From positions 1 to 29,273 of the forward strand of contig UQRJ01000003.1 in NCBI GenBank assembly GCA_900543345.1: 29,273 bases of DNA, given 5' to 3'. Below are positions 22,692 through 29,132 of this stretch, one piece after another. Each line of letters starts with the position of its first letter. Position 1 is the first letter of the stretch. Source of the stretch: an uncultured Sporolactobacillus sp. (GTDB lineage: Bacteria > Bacillota > Bacilli > Bacillales > Sporolactobacillaceae). A program made the translations under genes and the position numbers. Below the pieces are notes generated by a model. It had not been told where the DNA came from. It saw only the letters and a program-made list of their open reading frames with translations, and did not search any database.

Positions 22692-23978
22692 TCAGCCAAA
22701 AAACAGATAGGCAATAAATTCGTTGATTATCGAACAGATCCAGATCACCGGAACGCCGACTTTCAAAAACGGTTTTGAATCCAGCTTCGTATAGTTTAAC
22801 GCCCAGATATTCCATGATTGCGTTACATCGGCCGATACCGCTAAGATACTCGGTATATACATAACCGGAAGCAGGAACCAAGGTGAAAACAAATGCGTGC
22901 CAGCTAAAACGGCCGCCGTCGCGGCACCGGCTCCCCATACGTGAAGCGGCCCTCTAAAAAGAGCCAGTGGCGCAAGAATGCCGATGACCAGAGCTAAAAT
23001 TAATGTACTGTGCGGAATAATCGCTGCAAATAAACTTCCGAAACGTGATGTGTTTTTACTTGCTGCTGCCGAAAACATAACCAGTGCCATCAAAAACATG
23101 ATGAGTCCGGATATATCGCCGATCGATTGCGAAATGGTTTTATTCATAAATTCAATCGCGTGTGTATAGGACTTGAATTCTCCGGTCATAAGCATGGCCA
23201 GTAAGGTCGAAAAAATAAGCGCCGGAACCGCGTCCCAGTGAAAGAACATGTTCAAAAATACGGGGACTAAAGGGATGACATAGGTCCAGTAAGAGACCTT
23301 GCGAATCCCCGTTATTTGTGTCCCTGCAAACTGATCATGGGCACCGCTCTTGATATTGGCATGAATTTTCGCCGAACAAAGCAGGATTAAACAGATCACG
23401 GCCAGCATTTGAACCATCGTCGCTATCCAGCCGAACTGAAGATAACGGAAATTGTAATCAACTGCCGGGAAAAATACTTTAATCTGATTAAACAGGACGA
23501 CATTAACGTACATCGGTGCGCCGATAGACAATGTAAAAGCCGAAACGGCAACAGCTTTCGGTACGCCTAGAGAAAACAGGATGGGTAAAAGAATCACACC
23601 GATCGCTATAACGGACCCTACCCCGTATGCACTGATAAAAATAAGGCTGGTGACCAGACAGACAAGAATGGCCGCAAACACAGGCGATCTTCGGCCGACT
23701 TTCTGTGTTTGTGAACTGATACTGCCAGCGATTCCGCTGTCTACCAGCACACGGCCAAACCATGAGCCAAAAGCGATATAAATAATCGTGGCGCCGTAAT
23801 TTAGAGCCGGTTTAGCGAAAACATCTGCGATCGCTTCTTTAAAAGGAACCATACCGATGACGGACCACAGGATGGCCATTACGAAGAAACCGACCATCAA
23901 ATTTCCGCCTTTTAAGATGTAATAAATAAACACAAAAAAAGTGATGAGCAGCAGCAGACCGATGATTGTGTTTAGCAT
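22692..23978 (-). CDS. Permease of the GntP/CitMHS-like type, cassette 2
   Basis: A 428-residue permease with about eleven or twelve membrane segments, paralogous to the cassette 1 permease: YGATIIYIAFGSWFGRVLVD, SAYGVGSVIAIGVILLPILF (identical), MYVNVVLFNQIKVFFPAVDY, and GPLHVWGAGAATAAVLAG. The central loop (about 200-225) is basic and polar rather than acidic as in the paralogue. ATG 23978 follows GAGGAG at 6 bases; the longer frame from 24008 would overlap the isomerase gene. It lies between isomerase and kinase. Sugar-acid:proton symport is the likely activity (inference). The paired duplication of transporter and enzymes argues that the two cassettes take up different but related substrates. 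Confidence 0.85.
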   Translation of the reverse strand: MLNTIIGLLLLITFFVFIYYILKGGNLMVGFFVMAILWSVIGMVPFKEAIADVFAKPALNYGATIIYIAFGSWFGRVLVDSGIAGSISSQTQKVGRRSPVFAAILVCLVTSLIFISAYGVGSVIAIGVILLPILFSLGVPKAVAVSAFTLSIGAPMYVNVVLFNQIKVFFPAVDYNFRYLQFGWIATMVQMLAVICLILLCSAKIHANIKSGAHDQFAGTQITGIRKVSYWTYVIPLVPVFLNMFFHWDAVPALIFSTLLAMLMTGEFKSYTHAIEFMNKTISQSIGDISGLIMFLMALVMFSAAASKNTSRFGSLFAAIIPHSTLILALVIGILAPLALFRGPLHVWGAGAATAAVLAGTHLFSPWFLLPVMYIPSILAVSADVTQSWNIWALNYTKLDSKPFLKVGVPVIWICSIINEFIAYLFFG

Positions 23979-23988
23979 AAGTGTCTCC

Positions 23989-24735
23989 TCATTCACCGTA
24001 TTTCTCAAGCAATTGAATGCCTTTAATTAGAATGCTTTTATCGTCGACAGGATATTCAATTGCCACCGGAACATTTTGCGGGAGACGATCCAGAACATAC
24101 CGCCACTGAATGACACCATCATCCAGTGGACAAACAACAGGTTTACCATTTTCGTTTCTTACGTCTTTTACGTGAATATAGCGAACATACCGCCCGAGTT
24201 TCGCTGCGGCTGCTAATTCATTTTCTTGTACGAAACGCCAATTGCCTATATCATAGACGCATCCCAGATCAATAGCGTTTGCTTCAACTGCAGTTAAAAA
24301 CGAAATGAGCGATTGCATGCTGCCACTCGTTTCCGTTTGATCATTTTCGACATTCACCTGTATTCCCTGAGAGACAATCGGCTGCAATGCGTCTTTCAGT
24401 CTCCCCTTAAAATGAGCGAAGTCGCCTACGTTCCATTTGATCGCCTCAATCCCCATCGCTTTACCCTCGTTAAGGTACTGCTGAAGGTTAGGATTAATCC
24501 GGCCATTTACAAAAATTTCATCAGGAACACTATACAAAACTCGCATGTGGTCACGATGCGCCCGTTCACGAATCTTCGGTAATTCCCGCTTGAAATGCTG
24601 AATGTATTCACGGCGGATTTCAACAGTGCCAACAGCTAAATCGGCTATTTGCCGAATGAGGTCCGCTTGCCCCACCCCATTTTCAATTTCTTTAGCATAA
24701 ACCAGCGTATTCATCACGATTCGATTTTTATCCAC
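23989..24735 (-). CDS. Xylose-isomerase-like TIM-barrel sugar (phosphate) isomerase/epimerase, cassette 2
   Basis: A 248-residue paralogue of the cassette 1 isomerase, same fold and motifs: RIVMNTLVYAKE at the start, VEIRREY, IQVNVENDQTE (metal Glu), CVYDIGNW (Asp), YIHVKDVR (His) and VAIEYP (Glu). I chose GTG 24735, preceded by GGGGTGATG. The frame stays open to 24843, but that stretch holds the promoter -10 and the operator, so it is not coding. Start and length then agree with the paralogue. First gene of cassette 2, 10 bases before the permease start. Candidate roles are as for the paralogue: isomerising or epimerising the imported sugar acid before the kinase. The chemistry cannot be read from sequence. 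Confidence 0.85.
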   Translation of the reverse strand: MDKNRIVMNTLVYAKEIENGVGQADLIRQIADLAVGTVEIRREYIQHFKRELPKIRERAHRDHMRVLYSVPDEIFVNGRINPNLQQYLNEGKAMGIEAIKWNVGDFAHFKGRLKDALQPIVSQGIQVNVENDQTETSGSMQSLISFLTAVEANAIDLGCVYDIGNWRFVQENELAAAAKLGRYVRYIHVKDVRNENGKPVVCPLDDGVIQWRYVLDRLPQNVPVAIEYPVDDKSILIKGIQLLEKYGE

Positions 24736-24761
24736 TATTCCATCACCCCAGTCATTTTTTA

Positions 24762-24778
24762 TGTAACCGGTTTCCACA
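24762..24778. promoter_or_regulatory. Operator of the second LacI regulon, copy 2 (cassette 2)
   Basis: TGTAACCGGTTTCCACA; its reverse complement matches copy 1 at 16 of 17 positions. It lies just downstream of the cassette 2 -10. Confidence 0.82.
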
Positions 24779-24784
24779 TGAGAA

Positions 24785-24813
24785 ATGATAGCCGCTTTCA
24801 TTTTTAAAGTCAA
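24785..24813 (-). promoter_or_regulatory. Promoter of cassette 2
   Basis: Read leftward: TTGACT (24808-24813), 17 bases, TATCAT (24785-24790). The operator follows within 10 bases. Confidence 0.75.
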
Positions 24814-24987
24814 TAATAAAATATTTTGGAGTCGATTTACCACTCATTCATTATCGCGCGAATGGTCGATTCGGAGTGCTATTTTTTCCCTTTATAATCG
24901 GGTTTTCATCAAAAAAATCATTGGGATTTTCTTCACCATCACGGAAGAAGATTTGTATTCGCATTCATTTTTTTGTTTTATCGGTAC

Positions 24988-25015
24988 TTGATTACAGGAA
25001 AAAGTTGCTTATAAT
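24988..25015 (+). promoter_or_regulatory. Promoter of the 86-residue gene
   Basis: TTGATT (24988-24993), 16 bases, TATAAT (25010-25015), followed by the third operator at 25031. The stretch 24814-24987 between the two divergent promoters shows nothing else. Confidence 0.7.
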
Positions 25016-25030
25016 AAAAAATGAAAACAG

Positions 25031-25046
25031 ATAAACCGGTTTCCGC
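25031..25046. promoter_or_regulatory. Operator of the second LacI regulon, copy 3 (86-residue gene)
   Basis: ATAAACCGGTTTCCGC. Read on the other strand, GCGGAAACCGGTTTAT shares the core GGAAACCGGTT with copies 1 and 2. It lies 16 bases after the -10 and 26 before the start codon. Confidence 0.7.
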
Positions 25047-25071
25047 TAAACCCTAAAAAGGAGTCCTATTG

Positions 25072-25332
25072 ATGAACAAAAAAATGAAAATAGATCCTGA
25101 AAAATTTGCTTATCATTTTGTCGATTCGTTACAAAAACGAGAGGCCGATCATGATATCGAAAAGGTAGCAAAAGAAAGACTGGCCGCATATCTCTCCGCT
25201 TATTTTCTGATTGAGCAATTCAATGAGCTGGAATCAAAACGCTTTCAAGAGGCTGAAAAAAAGCACGAAGATCTGTCACATATGAGCTATGTTGAATTAT
25301 TGAAGCAAATCTCTAAATTGAATAACTATTAA
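25072..25332 (+). CDS. Uncharacterised 86-residue helical protein in the LacI regulon
   Basis: A soluble, charged, mostly helical protein of 86 residues. The N-terminus is basic (MNKKMKIDPEKFAYHFVDSL). The middle (ADHDIEKVAKERLAAYLSAY and LIEQFNELESKRFQEAEKKH) looks like long amphipathic helices that could form a coiled coil. There is no Cys and no signal or membrane segment. I do not recognise a family. AAGGAG lies 8 bases before ATG 25072. It is divergent from cassette 2 and carries its own promoter plus the regulon operator, so it is expected to be co-induced with cassette 2 and hxlAB. A role as an adaptor, an allosteric partner or a small subunit of one of the enzymes is possible but unproven. 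Confidence 0.85.
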   Translation: MNKKMKIDPEKFAYHFVDSLQKREADHDIEKVAKERLAAYLSAYFLIEQFNELESKRFQEAEKKHEDLSHMSYVELLKQISKLNNY

Positions 25333-25596
25333 TAGCAGCCGCTGTGAATCTTTCAAATTTCTCCCGAAGCGATTCGATGATGTTTGCGAACCGTCACCCG
25401 CGTGCATATTTTCATTTGCCATTTGCGCGTGTGTTGATGATGCCCTGATACCGGACCCAGTTCGAAGCAGAATCTAACGGAATAGCAGGCGGATAATAGA
25501 ACCGGAAAAGATGGACCGCCTTTTAAGCTGCTTCTCTGAATCAGCAGCACAGCCGCTAAATATCAGAGGATTTGCAGGTCTTTATGTTTTATCTTG
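25333..25596. other. Intergenic region without a convincing gene
   Basis: A 65-codon leftward frame (25353-25550) has no ribosome site or recognisable content. A short inverted repeat GCTGC...GCAGC lies near 25530-25551 without a T-run. No clear terminator for the 86-residue gene is seen. Confidence 0.5.
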
Positions 25597-25668
25597 AAAA
25601 TAAATGCTGCATTGAACCGTCGGTCGTTGAAATAACTTATCAACAACGAACCAACGGTCAATGCAGCA
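25597..25668 (-). terminator. Long hairpin, terminator of the rpmF end of the Zur operon
   Basis: A large hairpin: TGCTGCATTG (25605-25614) pairs perfectly with CAATGCAGCA (25659-25668), and further inner blocks (ACCGT/ACGGT, GGT/ACC, CGTTG/CAACG) extend it to about 25 bp. Read leftward it is followed by TTTATTTT (25597-25604). It begins 10 bases after the rpmF stop. Confidence 0.7.
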
Positions 25669-25677
25669 GAGGTTTCT

Positions 25678-25857
25678 TTATGACTTTTTCGGCTTAATCA
25701 CTTGTTCTCCCTTGTAATAACCATTTTCGTCTACATGATGAGACAAGTGATAAGTACCTGTCGACGGGTCAAAGGAAAGGGGAGGGAGACTTAATTGCTG
25801 ATGCGCCCGTCTTTTCTTTTTGCGCGTTTTGGACGTTCTTCTTTTCGGAACCGCCAT
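25678..25857 (-). CDS. rpmF: Ribosomal protein L32, cysteine-free form
   Basis: A 59-residue protein that opens MAVPKRRTSKTRKKKRRAHQ, the L32 signature of the 50S subunit. The second half, where zinc-type L32 has two CxxC pairs, reads SFDPSTGTYHLSHHVDENGY and has no Cys at all. This is the zinc-independent (C-) form. Such forms are either the normal L32 (for example in lactobacilli) or a zinc-starvation substitute. ATG 25857 is behind GAGGAGG. It is 38 bases after the small basic gene and on the same strand as znuA and rpsN, so membership in the Zur operon is likely, though a separate promoter cannot be excluded. Confidence 0.92.
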   Translation of the reverse strand: MAVPKRRTSKTRKKKRRAHQQLSLPPLSFDPSTGTYHLSHHVDENGYYKGEQVIKPKKS

Positions 25858-25895
25858 GATCGAATCCTCCTCATCGGTTTAGTGGAAAAAACAAA

Positions 25896-26021
25896 TTAGG
25901 TCGGTAATCCTCTCGCCAGTCTTTTTTGACTTTTTATCGCTTTTAACGCTCGGCGATGTGTCTTTTTATTCGGGCTCTTCAATTCTCTTCGCGCCCGCGA
26001 CAGTTCACGTTTACTCGGCAT
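25896..26021 (-). CDS. Small highly basic protein, possible metal-homeostasis family
   Basis: A 41-residue peptide of strongly basic composition (starts MPSKRELSRARRELKSPNKK, ends KSQKRLARGLPT). From memory it resembles a small family annotated in lactobacilli as putative metal homeostasis protein, with a pattern of type L-x-x-A-x-R-x-L-K-S-P-N-x-K-T-x-x-R-A-L-K. No biochemical role is known to me. AAAGGGG lies 8 bases before ATG 26021, with another ATG at 26024. It lies between the zinc lipoprotein gene and rpmF, in the same direction, which supports a link to zinc limitation. Confidence 0.72.
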   Translation of the reverse strand: MPSKRELSRARRELKSPNKKTHRRALKAIKSQKRLARGLPT

Positions 26022-26144
26022 CATTTATTCCCCTTTCTTGCCGATTTTACCGGCTATTTCTTGTGTCATTGACCATCGCCCGATGCCATGTGAGTTAAGA
26101 GTTAAAAAGGAACATCGCTCTCCAGAGCAAAAACCATGTATGTT

Positions 26145-27047
26145 TTACTTATTCTGCGCATCCTCAATCTGATTCAACTGATCGAGCATCCAAGCTTTAT
26201 AATCCTTATTGGCCGGAAGCGTCTCGGTAACTTTGATCACCGGTACATGATGTTGTTTAGCCAGATTGGTCATTTTCTTCACGGTCGGGCTCATTTCCTG
26301 AATATTGCTGACGAAAAAGGCAATTCGTTTCTCCTTGATGTCTTTTTGCATGGCGGCGATATCTTTCGGCGACGGATCGGTTTCCTGTTCAACCGCCAGT
26401 TCAAAGTGATTGTTAGCAACCTTATAGCCTAGCGCATCGAGCATGTAATCAAAGACCGGTTCGGATACGTCAACCAGTTTCTGATCGGAATTCTGTTTCA
26501 GTTTATTGACTTTGTCTTGTATCGGTTGGATTTTGGCAATATATTTCTTCGCATTTTTCCGGTACTCAGCGGCATTTTTTTTATCAATTTTACCCAGTTT
26601 GTCGGCTAAGTCATTTGCTAATTTCGGCATTGTTTTAGGATTATACCAGAGATGTTCATTATCGCCGTCTTTTTTACCCATCACATCTTCGGCAACGCGA
26701 ACAACTGTCCGATGTTTTCCACTTTTAGCCAATTTCGTCATCCAACCATCGTAGCCGATCCCATTGTACACGACCAGTTTTGCCTCATTGACTGACCGAG
26801 CGGCTGCGGTCGTTGGTTCGAAGTCGTGCGGATCCATACTCGGTTTGTTAATGATCGACGTGACTTTGACGTGACTGCCGCCGACCGCTTGGGCCACTTC
26901 GCCGTAGAAGTCTTCCGCCGCTACGACATTGATTTTTTTAGCCGATCCGCCGTCGCCTGAATTCCCGCATCCGGCCAGCATGCCGACCACCAAAACCAGC
27001 AATCCTAATAAATAAACTGTTCTCCGCGCCCTATTCTTAACCGTCAT
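26145..27047 (-). CDS. znuA: Zinc-binding lipoprotein of an ABC importer (ZnuA/AdcA-like)
   Basis: A 300-residue cluster A-I binding protein. A signal peptide ends in the lipobox LAGC (Cys27), so it is anchored outside the membrane. Metal ligands of the family are in place: His74 in DPHDFEP, His132 in NEHLWYNP, and the VSEPVFDYML and EQETDPSPKDI regions that hold the later ligands. There is no His-rich loop between the first two His, only a short lysine/aspartate segment. Zinc is favoured over manganese because of the neighbours and the Zur boxes. No ATPase or permease gene lies nearby, so the rest of the importer must be elsewhere. It follows rpsN by 132 bases in the same direction. A GGGGGG tract lies about 11 bases before the ATG. 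Confidence 0.92.
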   Translation of the reverse strand: MTVKNRARRTVYLLGLLVLVVGMLAGCGNSGDGGSAKKINVVAAEDFYGEVAQAVGGSHVKVTSIINKPSMDPHDFEPTTAAARSVNEAKLVVYNGIGYDGWMTKLAKSGKHRTVVRVAEDVMGKKDGDNEHLWYNPKTMPKLANDLADKLGKIDKKNAAEYRKNAKKYIAKIQPIQDKVNKLKQNSDQKLVDVSEPVFDYMLDALGYKVANNHFELAVEQETDPSPKDIAAMQKDIKEKRIAFFVSNIQEMSPTVKKMTNLAKQHHVPVIKVTETLPANKDYKAWMLDQLNQIEDAQNK

Positions 27048-27179
27048 GATCTACAAGTCCCCCCAAAAATCGATAAAATTTTAATCAAACTCCGTCAATG
27101 CACAGAAATGCATTAATGAAAGATGGCTTCCATTAATTTAGTCATACTTCCGGCAACTTCATGCCGACTTTCCGGTCGA

Positions 27180-27449
27180 TCACCAACTCGCTTTTCGCAC
27201 GCCGGGAATCTGGCCTTTATGCGCATATTCTCGGAAGGCAATCCGGGACATGTGAAATTTTCTCATATACCCATGCGGCCTGCCGGTCAGCGGGCAGCGG
27301 TTATGAAGCCGTGTCGGCGAAGAGTCTCGCGGAAGAGCGGCCAAAGCCTCATAGTCACCTTTCGCCTTCAACTCCTGCCGCAGTTCCATATATCTGGCAA
27401 CGAGTGCTTCACGTTTTTTTTGTTTAACTATTTTCGATTTTTTGGCCAT
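27180..27449 (-). CDS. rpsN: Ribosomal protein S14, zinc-independent form
   Basis: An 89-residue S14: MAKKSKIVKQKKREALVARY, then SPTRLHNRCPLTGRPHGYMR, KFHMSRIAFREYAHKGQIPG and VRKASW. The length and the single Cys mark the C- form, as in the Zur-controlled second S14 (YhzA/RpsN2) of Bacillus subtilis; the zinc form is about 61 residues with CxxC pairs. It replaces the zinc form in the 30S subunit when zinc is scarce, freeing zinc. GAGGAGG precedes the ATG by 6 bases. It starts 22 bases after a perfect Zur box, which confirms the control. First gene of a leftward group with znuA. Confidence 0.95.
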   Translation of the reverse strand: MAKKSKIVKQKKREALVARYMELRQELKAKGDYEALAALPRDSSPTRLHNRCPLTGRPHGYMRKFHMSRIAFREYAHKGQIPGVRKASW

Positions 27450-27470
27450 AAGCTTCCTCCTCGCAAACTT

Positions 27471-27491
27471 AAATCGTAATTATTACGATTT
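27471..27491. promoter_or_regulatory. Zur box before rpsN
   Basis: A perfect 10-1-10 palindrome with half-site AAATCGTAAT, the Bacillus Zur consensus. It lies between the rpsN start codon and its probable promoter, so zinc-loaded Zur should block transcription. Confidence 0.93.
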
Positions 27492-27751
27492 GCATCTTCT
27501 ATTTAAACACAAATCTCTGCCCTTATGCAAGTTTTTTTTATCATTTGGCAGCCACTTTCCTCAGTTATTGAGATCATATCGATTCATTTTACTTCGATTG
27601 ACGGTATCCGTACTATTTTCCAGCCGACGGTGCGATCACGCCACTCCTGCCGTCTCACCGCGTCTCAGCGATATGGCCCTTTTCGTTGTCGGCACGCTTC
27701 ATGGGCCCATATCGACAGAAACGATCATGTGGCTTGACGAAATCCTTCATC

Positions 27752-27785
27752 TATAATAGCGTATGAATCGTAATACTTACGATTT
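27752..27785 (+). promoter_or_regulatory. Promoter -10 and Zur box before the COG0523 GTPase gene
   Basis: TATAAT at 27752-27757, then a Zur box at 27765-27785 with half-sites GAATCGTAAT and CTTACGATTT (8 of 10 symmetric). The box overlaps the expected transcription start. The stretch between the two Zur boxes (27492-27751) shows no gene. Confidence 0.87.
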
Positions 27786-27808
27786 ATGACTTAGGAAGTG
27801 AGCTTGGC

Positions 27809-28954
27809 ATGAAACGAATCCCCATCACGATTCTATCTGGTTTTCTCGGTTCGGGAAAAACGACGTTGCTTTTGCATCTGCTGCAGTATCGGCCGGCCGA
27901 GCAACGAATCGGCATCATCGTCAACGACATGGCGGACGTGAACATCGACGCGAAAACGATTCGCCGCAGCCCGTTCTTAACCGCCGCCGATCGACTGATC
28001 GCACTGACAGGCGGCAGTGTCAGTACCAATCTGATCGACGCGCTGCAAAACGCAGTTTATCGACTGGCCGTTTCCGGAGCCGTGGATCTGATACTGGTCG
28101 AAGCCTCGGGTATATCCCGCCCGCAGGCCATTGTTAAAAAACTTGTTCACGGAAAAAATGGACACGGCGCAAAAATCCGGGAAGTTGCTCGTGTCGACAC
28201 AACGGTAACCGTAGCCGACGGGACACAGCTGGCCGATCTATGCAATCCTGACAACGGAACAGTCGATCCGGCGTACGTCGACACCAATCAACTGATGATG
28301 GACCAGATCGAATTTTGCAATGTGCTGATTATCAATAAGACGGACTTGCTGCCGGATAACGTATCCGCCTTTTTGCAAGATTTCGTGCAAACGCTCCGGC
28401 CGGAAGCTCATCTGATTGCCACATCGTTCGGCCGCGTTGCGCCGAAAGAACTCATCGACACGCATCGTTTCGACGAACAACAAACGATCCCGGATGCCGA
28501 CGATACTGAAGCCCTCGATTCCTATCGACAAAACGAAGCGGATCGACTTGGCATTTGTTCTTTCGTCTATCACAGGCGTTTCCCCTTTCATCCGCTGCGA
28601 TTCAACGCTTGGCTTAACCACTGGCCGCCAGAAATTATCCGTTGCAAGGGCGTGATGTGGTTGGCCACCCAACCGACAACCGTTTTTAAAATTTCGCAAT
28701 CCGGCCGGACGATGGACATTGCCCCGGTCGGGTACTGGATTGCCATCCTCAAACCTGCGGAAATTCAAACGATGTTTCAGATCCGAAAAGGGTTAAAAGA
28801 CATTTGGGACCCACGTTTCGGCGACCGAATGATCGAATTGGTCTTCATCGGGAAAAATATGAATCAAGGGCAAATCACTCGCGACCTCGACGGCTGTCTG
28901 TATCGCGACGGCGAAGCGGTCGACTTTCAGCGAGACCCCTTCCGTAGTCGTTGA
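27809..28954 (+). CDS. COG0523 (CobW/YciC/ZagA-like) GTPase, lacking the CxCC motif
   Basis: A 381-residue G3E-type GTPase: P-loop SGFLGSGKTTLLL (10-22), IIVNDMADVNIDA (37-49), VEASGISRP (97-105), NKTD (176-179), and a C-terminal CobW domain (FHPLRFNAWLNHWP, KGVMWLATQP, GPVGYWIA-like APVGYWIAI). VNDM-x-x-VNIDA and the C-terminal domain place it close to B. subtilis YciC/ZagA, a zinc-starvation metallochaperone. In that family the loop after IAL-x-GG carries CxCC for zinc transfer; here it is SVST (residues 70-73), with no Cys. Other Cys residues exist (145, 170 and later), but not in this motif. It is behind a Zur box. It either delivers zinc without the motif or has become a cysteine-free version. 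Confidence 0.9.
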   Translation: MKRIPITILSGFLGSGKTTLLLHLLQYRPAEQRIGIIVNDMADVNIDAKTIRRSPFLTAADRLIALTGGSVSTNLIDALQNAVYRLAVSGAVDLILVEASGISRPQAIVKKLVHGKNGHGAKIREVARVDTTVTVADGTQLADLCNPDNGTVDPAYVDTNQLMMDQIEFCNVLIINKTDLLPDNVSAFLQDFVQTLRPEAHLIATSFGRVAPKELIDTHRFDEQQTIPDADDTEALDSYRQNEADRLGICSFVYHRRFPFHPLRFNAWLNHWPPEIIRCKGVMWLATQPTTVFKISQSGRTMDIAPVGYWIAILKPAEIQTMFQIRKGLKDIWDPRFGDRMIELVFIGKNMNQGQITRDLDGCLYRDGEAVDFQRDPFRSR

Positions 28955-29079
28955 TGGTGATACCGATCACGATGGAATCCATAGACGTGAGCCATGGAGG
29001 CATGGACCAGCCGCTTCTTAGCGCACCCTCGTCACAGCAACAGAATCAATCCGGCACATCATTATAGACGAATATAAGT
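28955..29079. other. Region after the GTPase gene, nothing identified
   Basis: No gene is seen. There is a short hairpin GTGAT-accg-ATCAC just after the stop, without a T-run. Confidence 0.4.
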
Positions 29080-29132
29080 AAAAAAAGGAATAAGCCGTTT
29101 CGTGAAGATTTGTCCGCGAAGCAGCTATTCCC
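29080..29132 (-). terminator. Terminator of a leftward transcript from beyond the contig end
   Basis: An 18-bp near-perfect stem (29087-29104 with 29115-29132) and a 10-base loop. Read leftward it is followed by seven T (29080-29086); read rightward there is no T-run. So it closes a leftward transcript that starts to the right of the window. Confidence 0.75.

Noticed and set aside
24789..24803. cre-like sequence TGAAAGCGGCTATCA over the cassette 2 -10
   Set aside because: It has an extra base against the 14-base cre consensus and several mismatches when aligned without a gap.
24736..24843. N-terminal extension of the cassette 2 isomerase
   Set aside because: It would place the promoter -10 and the LacI operator inside the coding sequence; the paralogue has no such extension.
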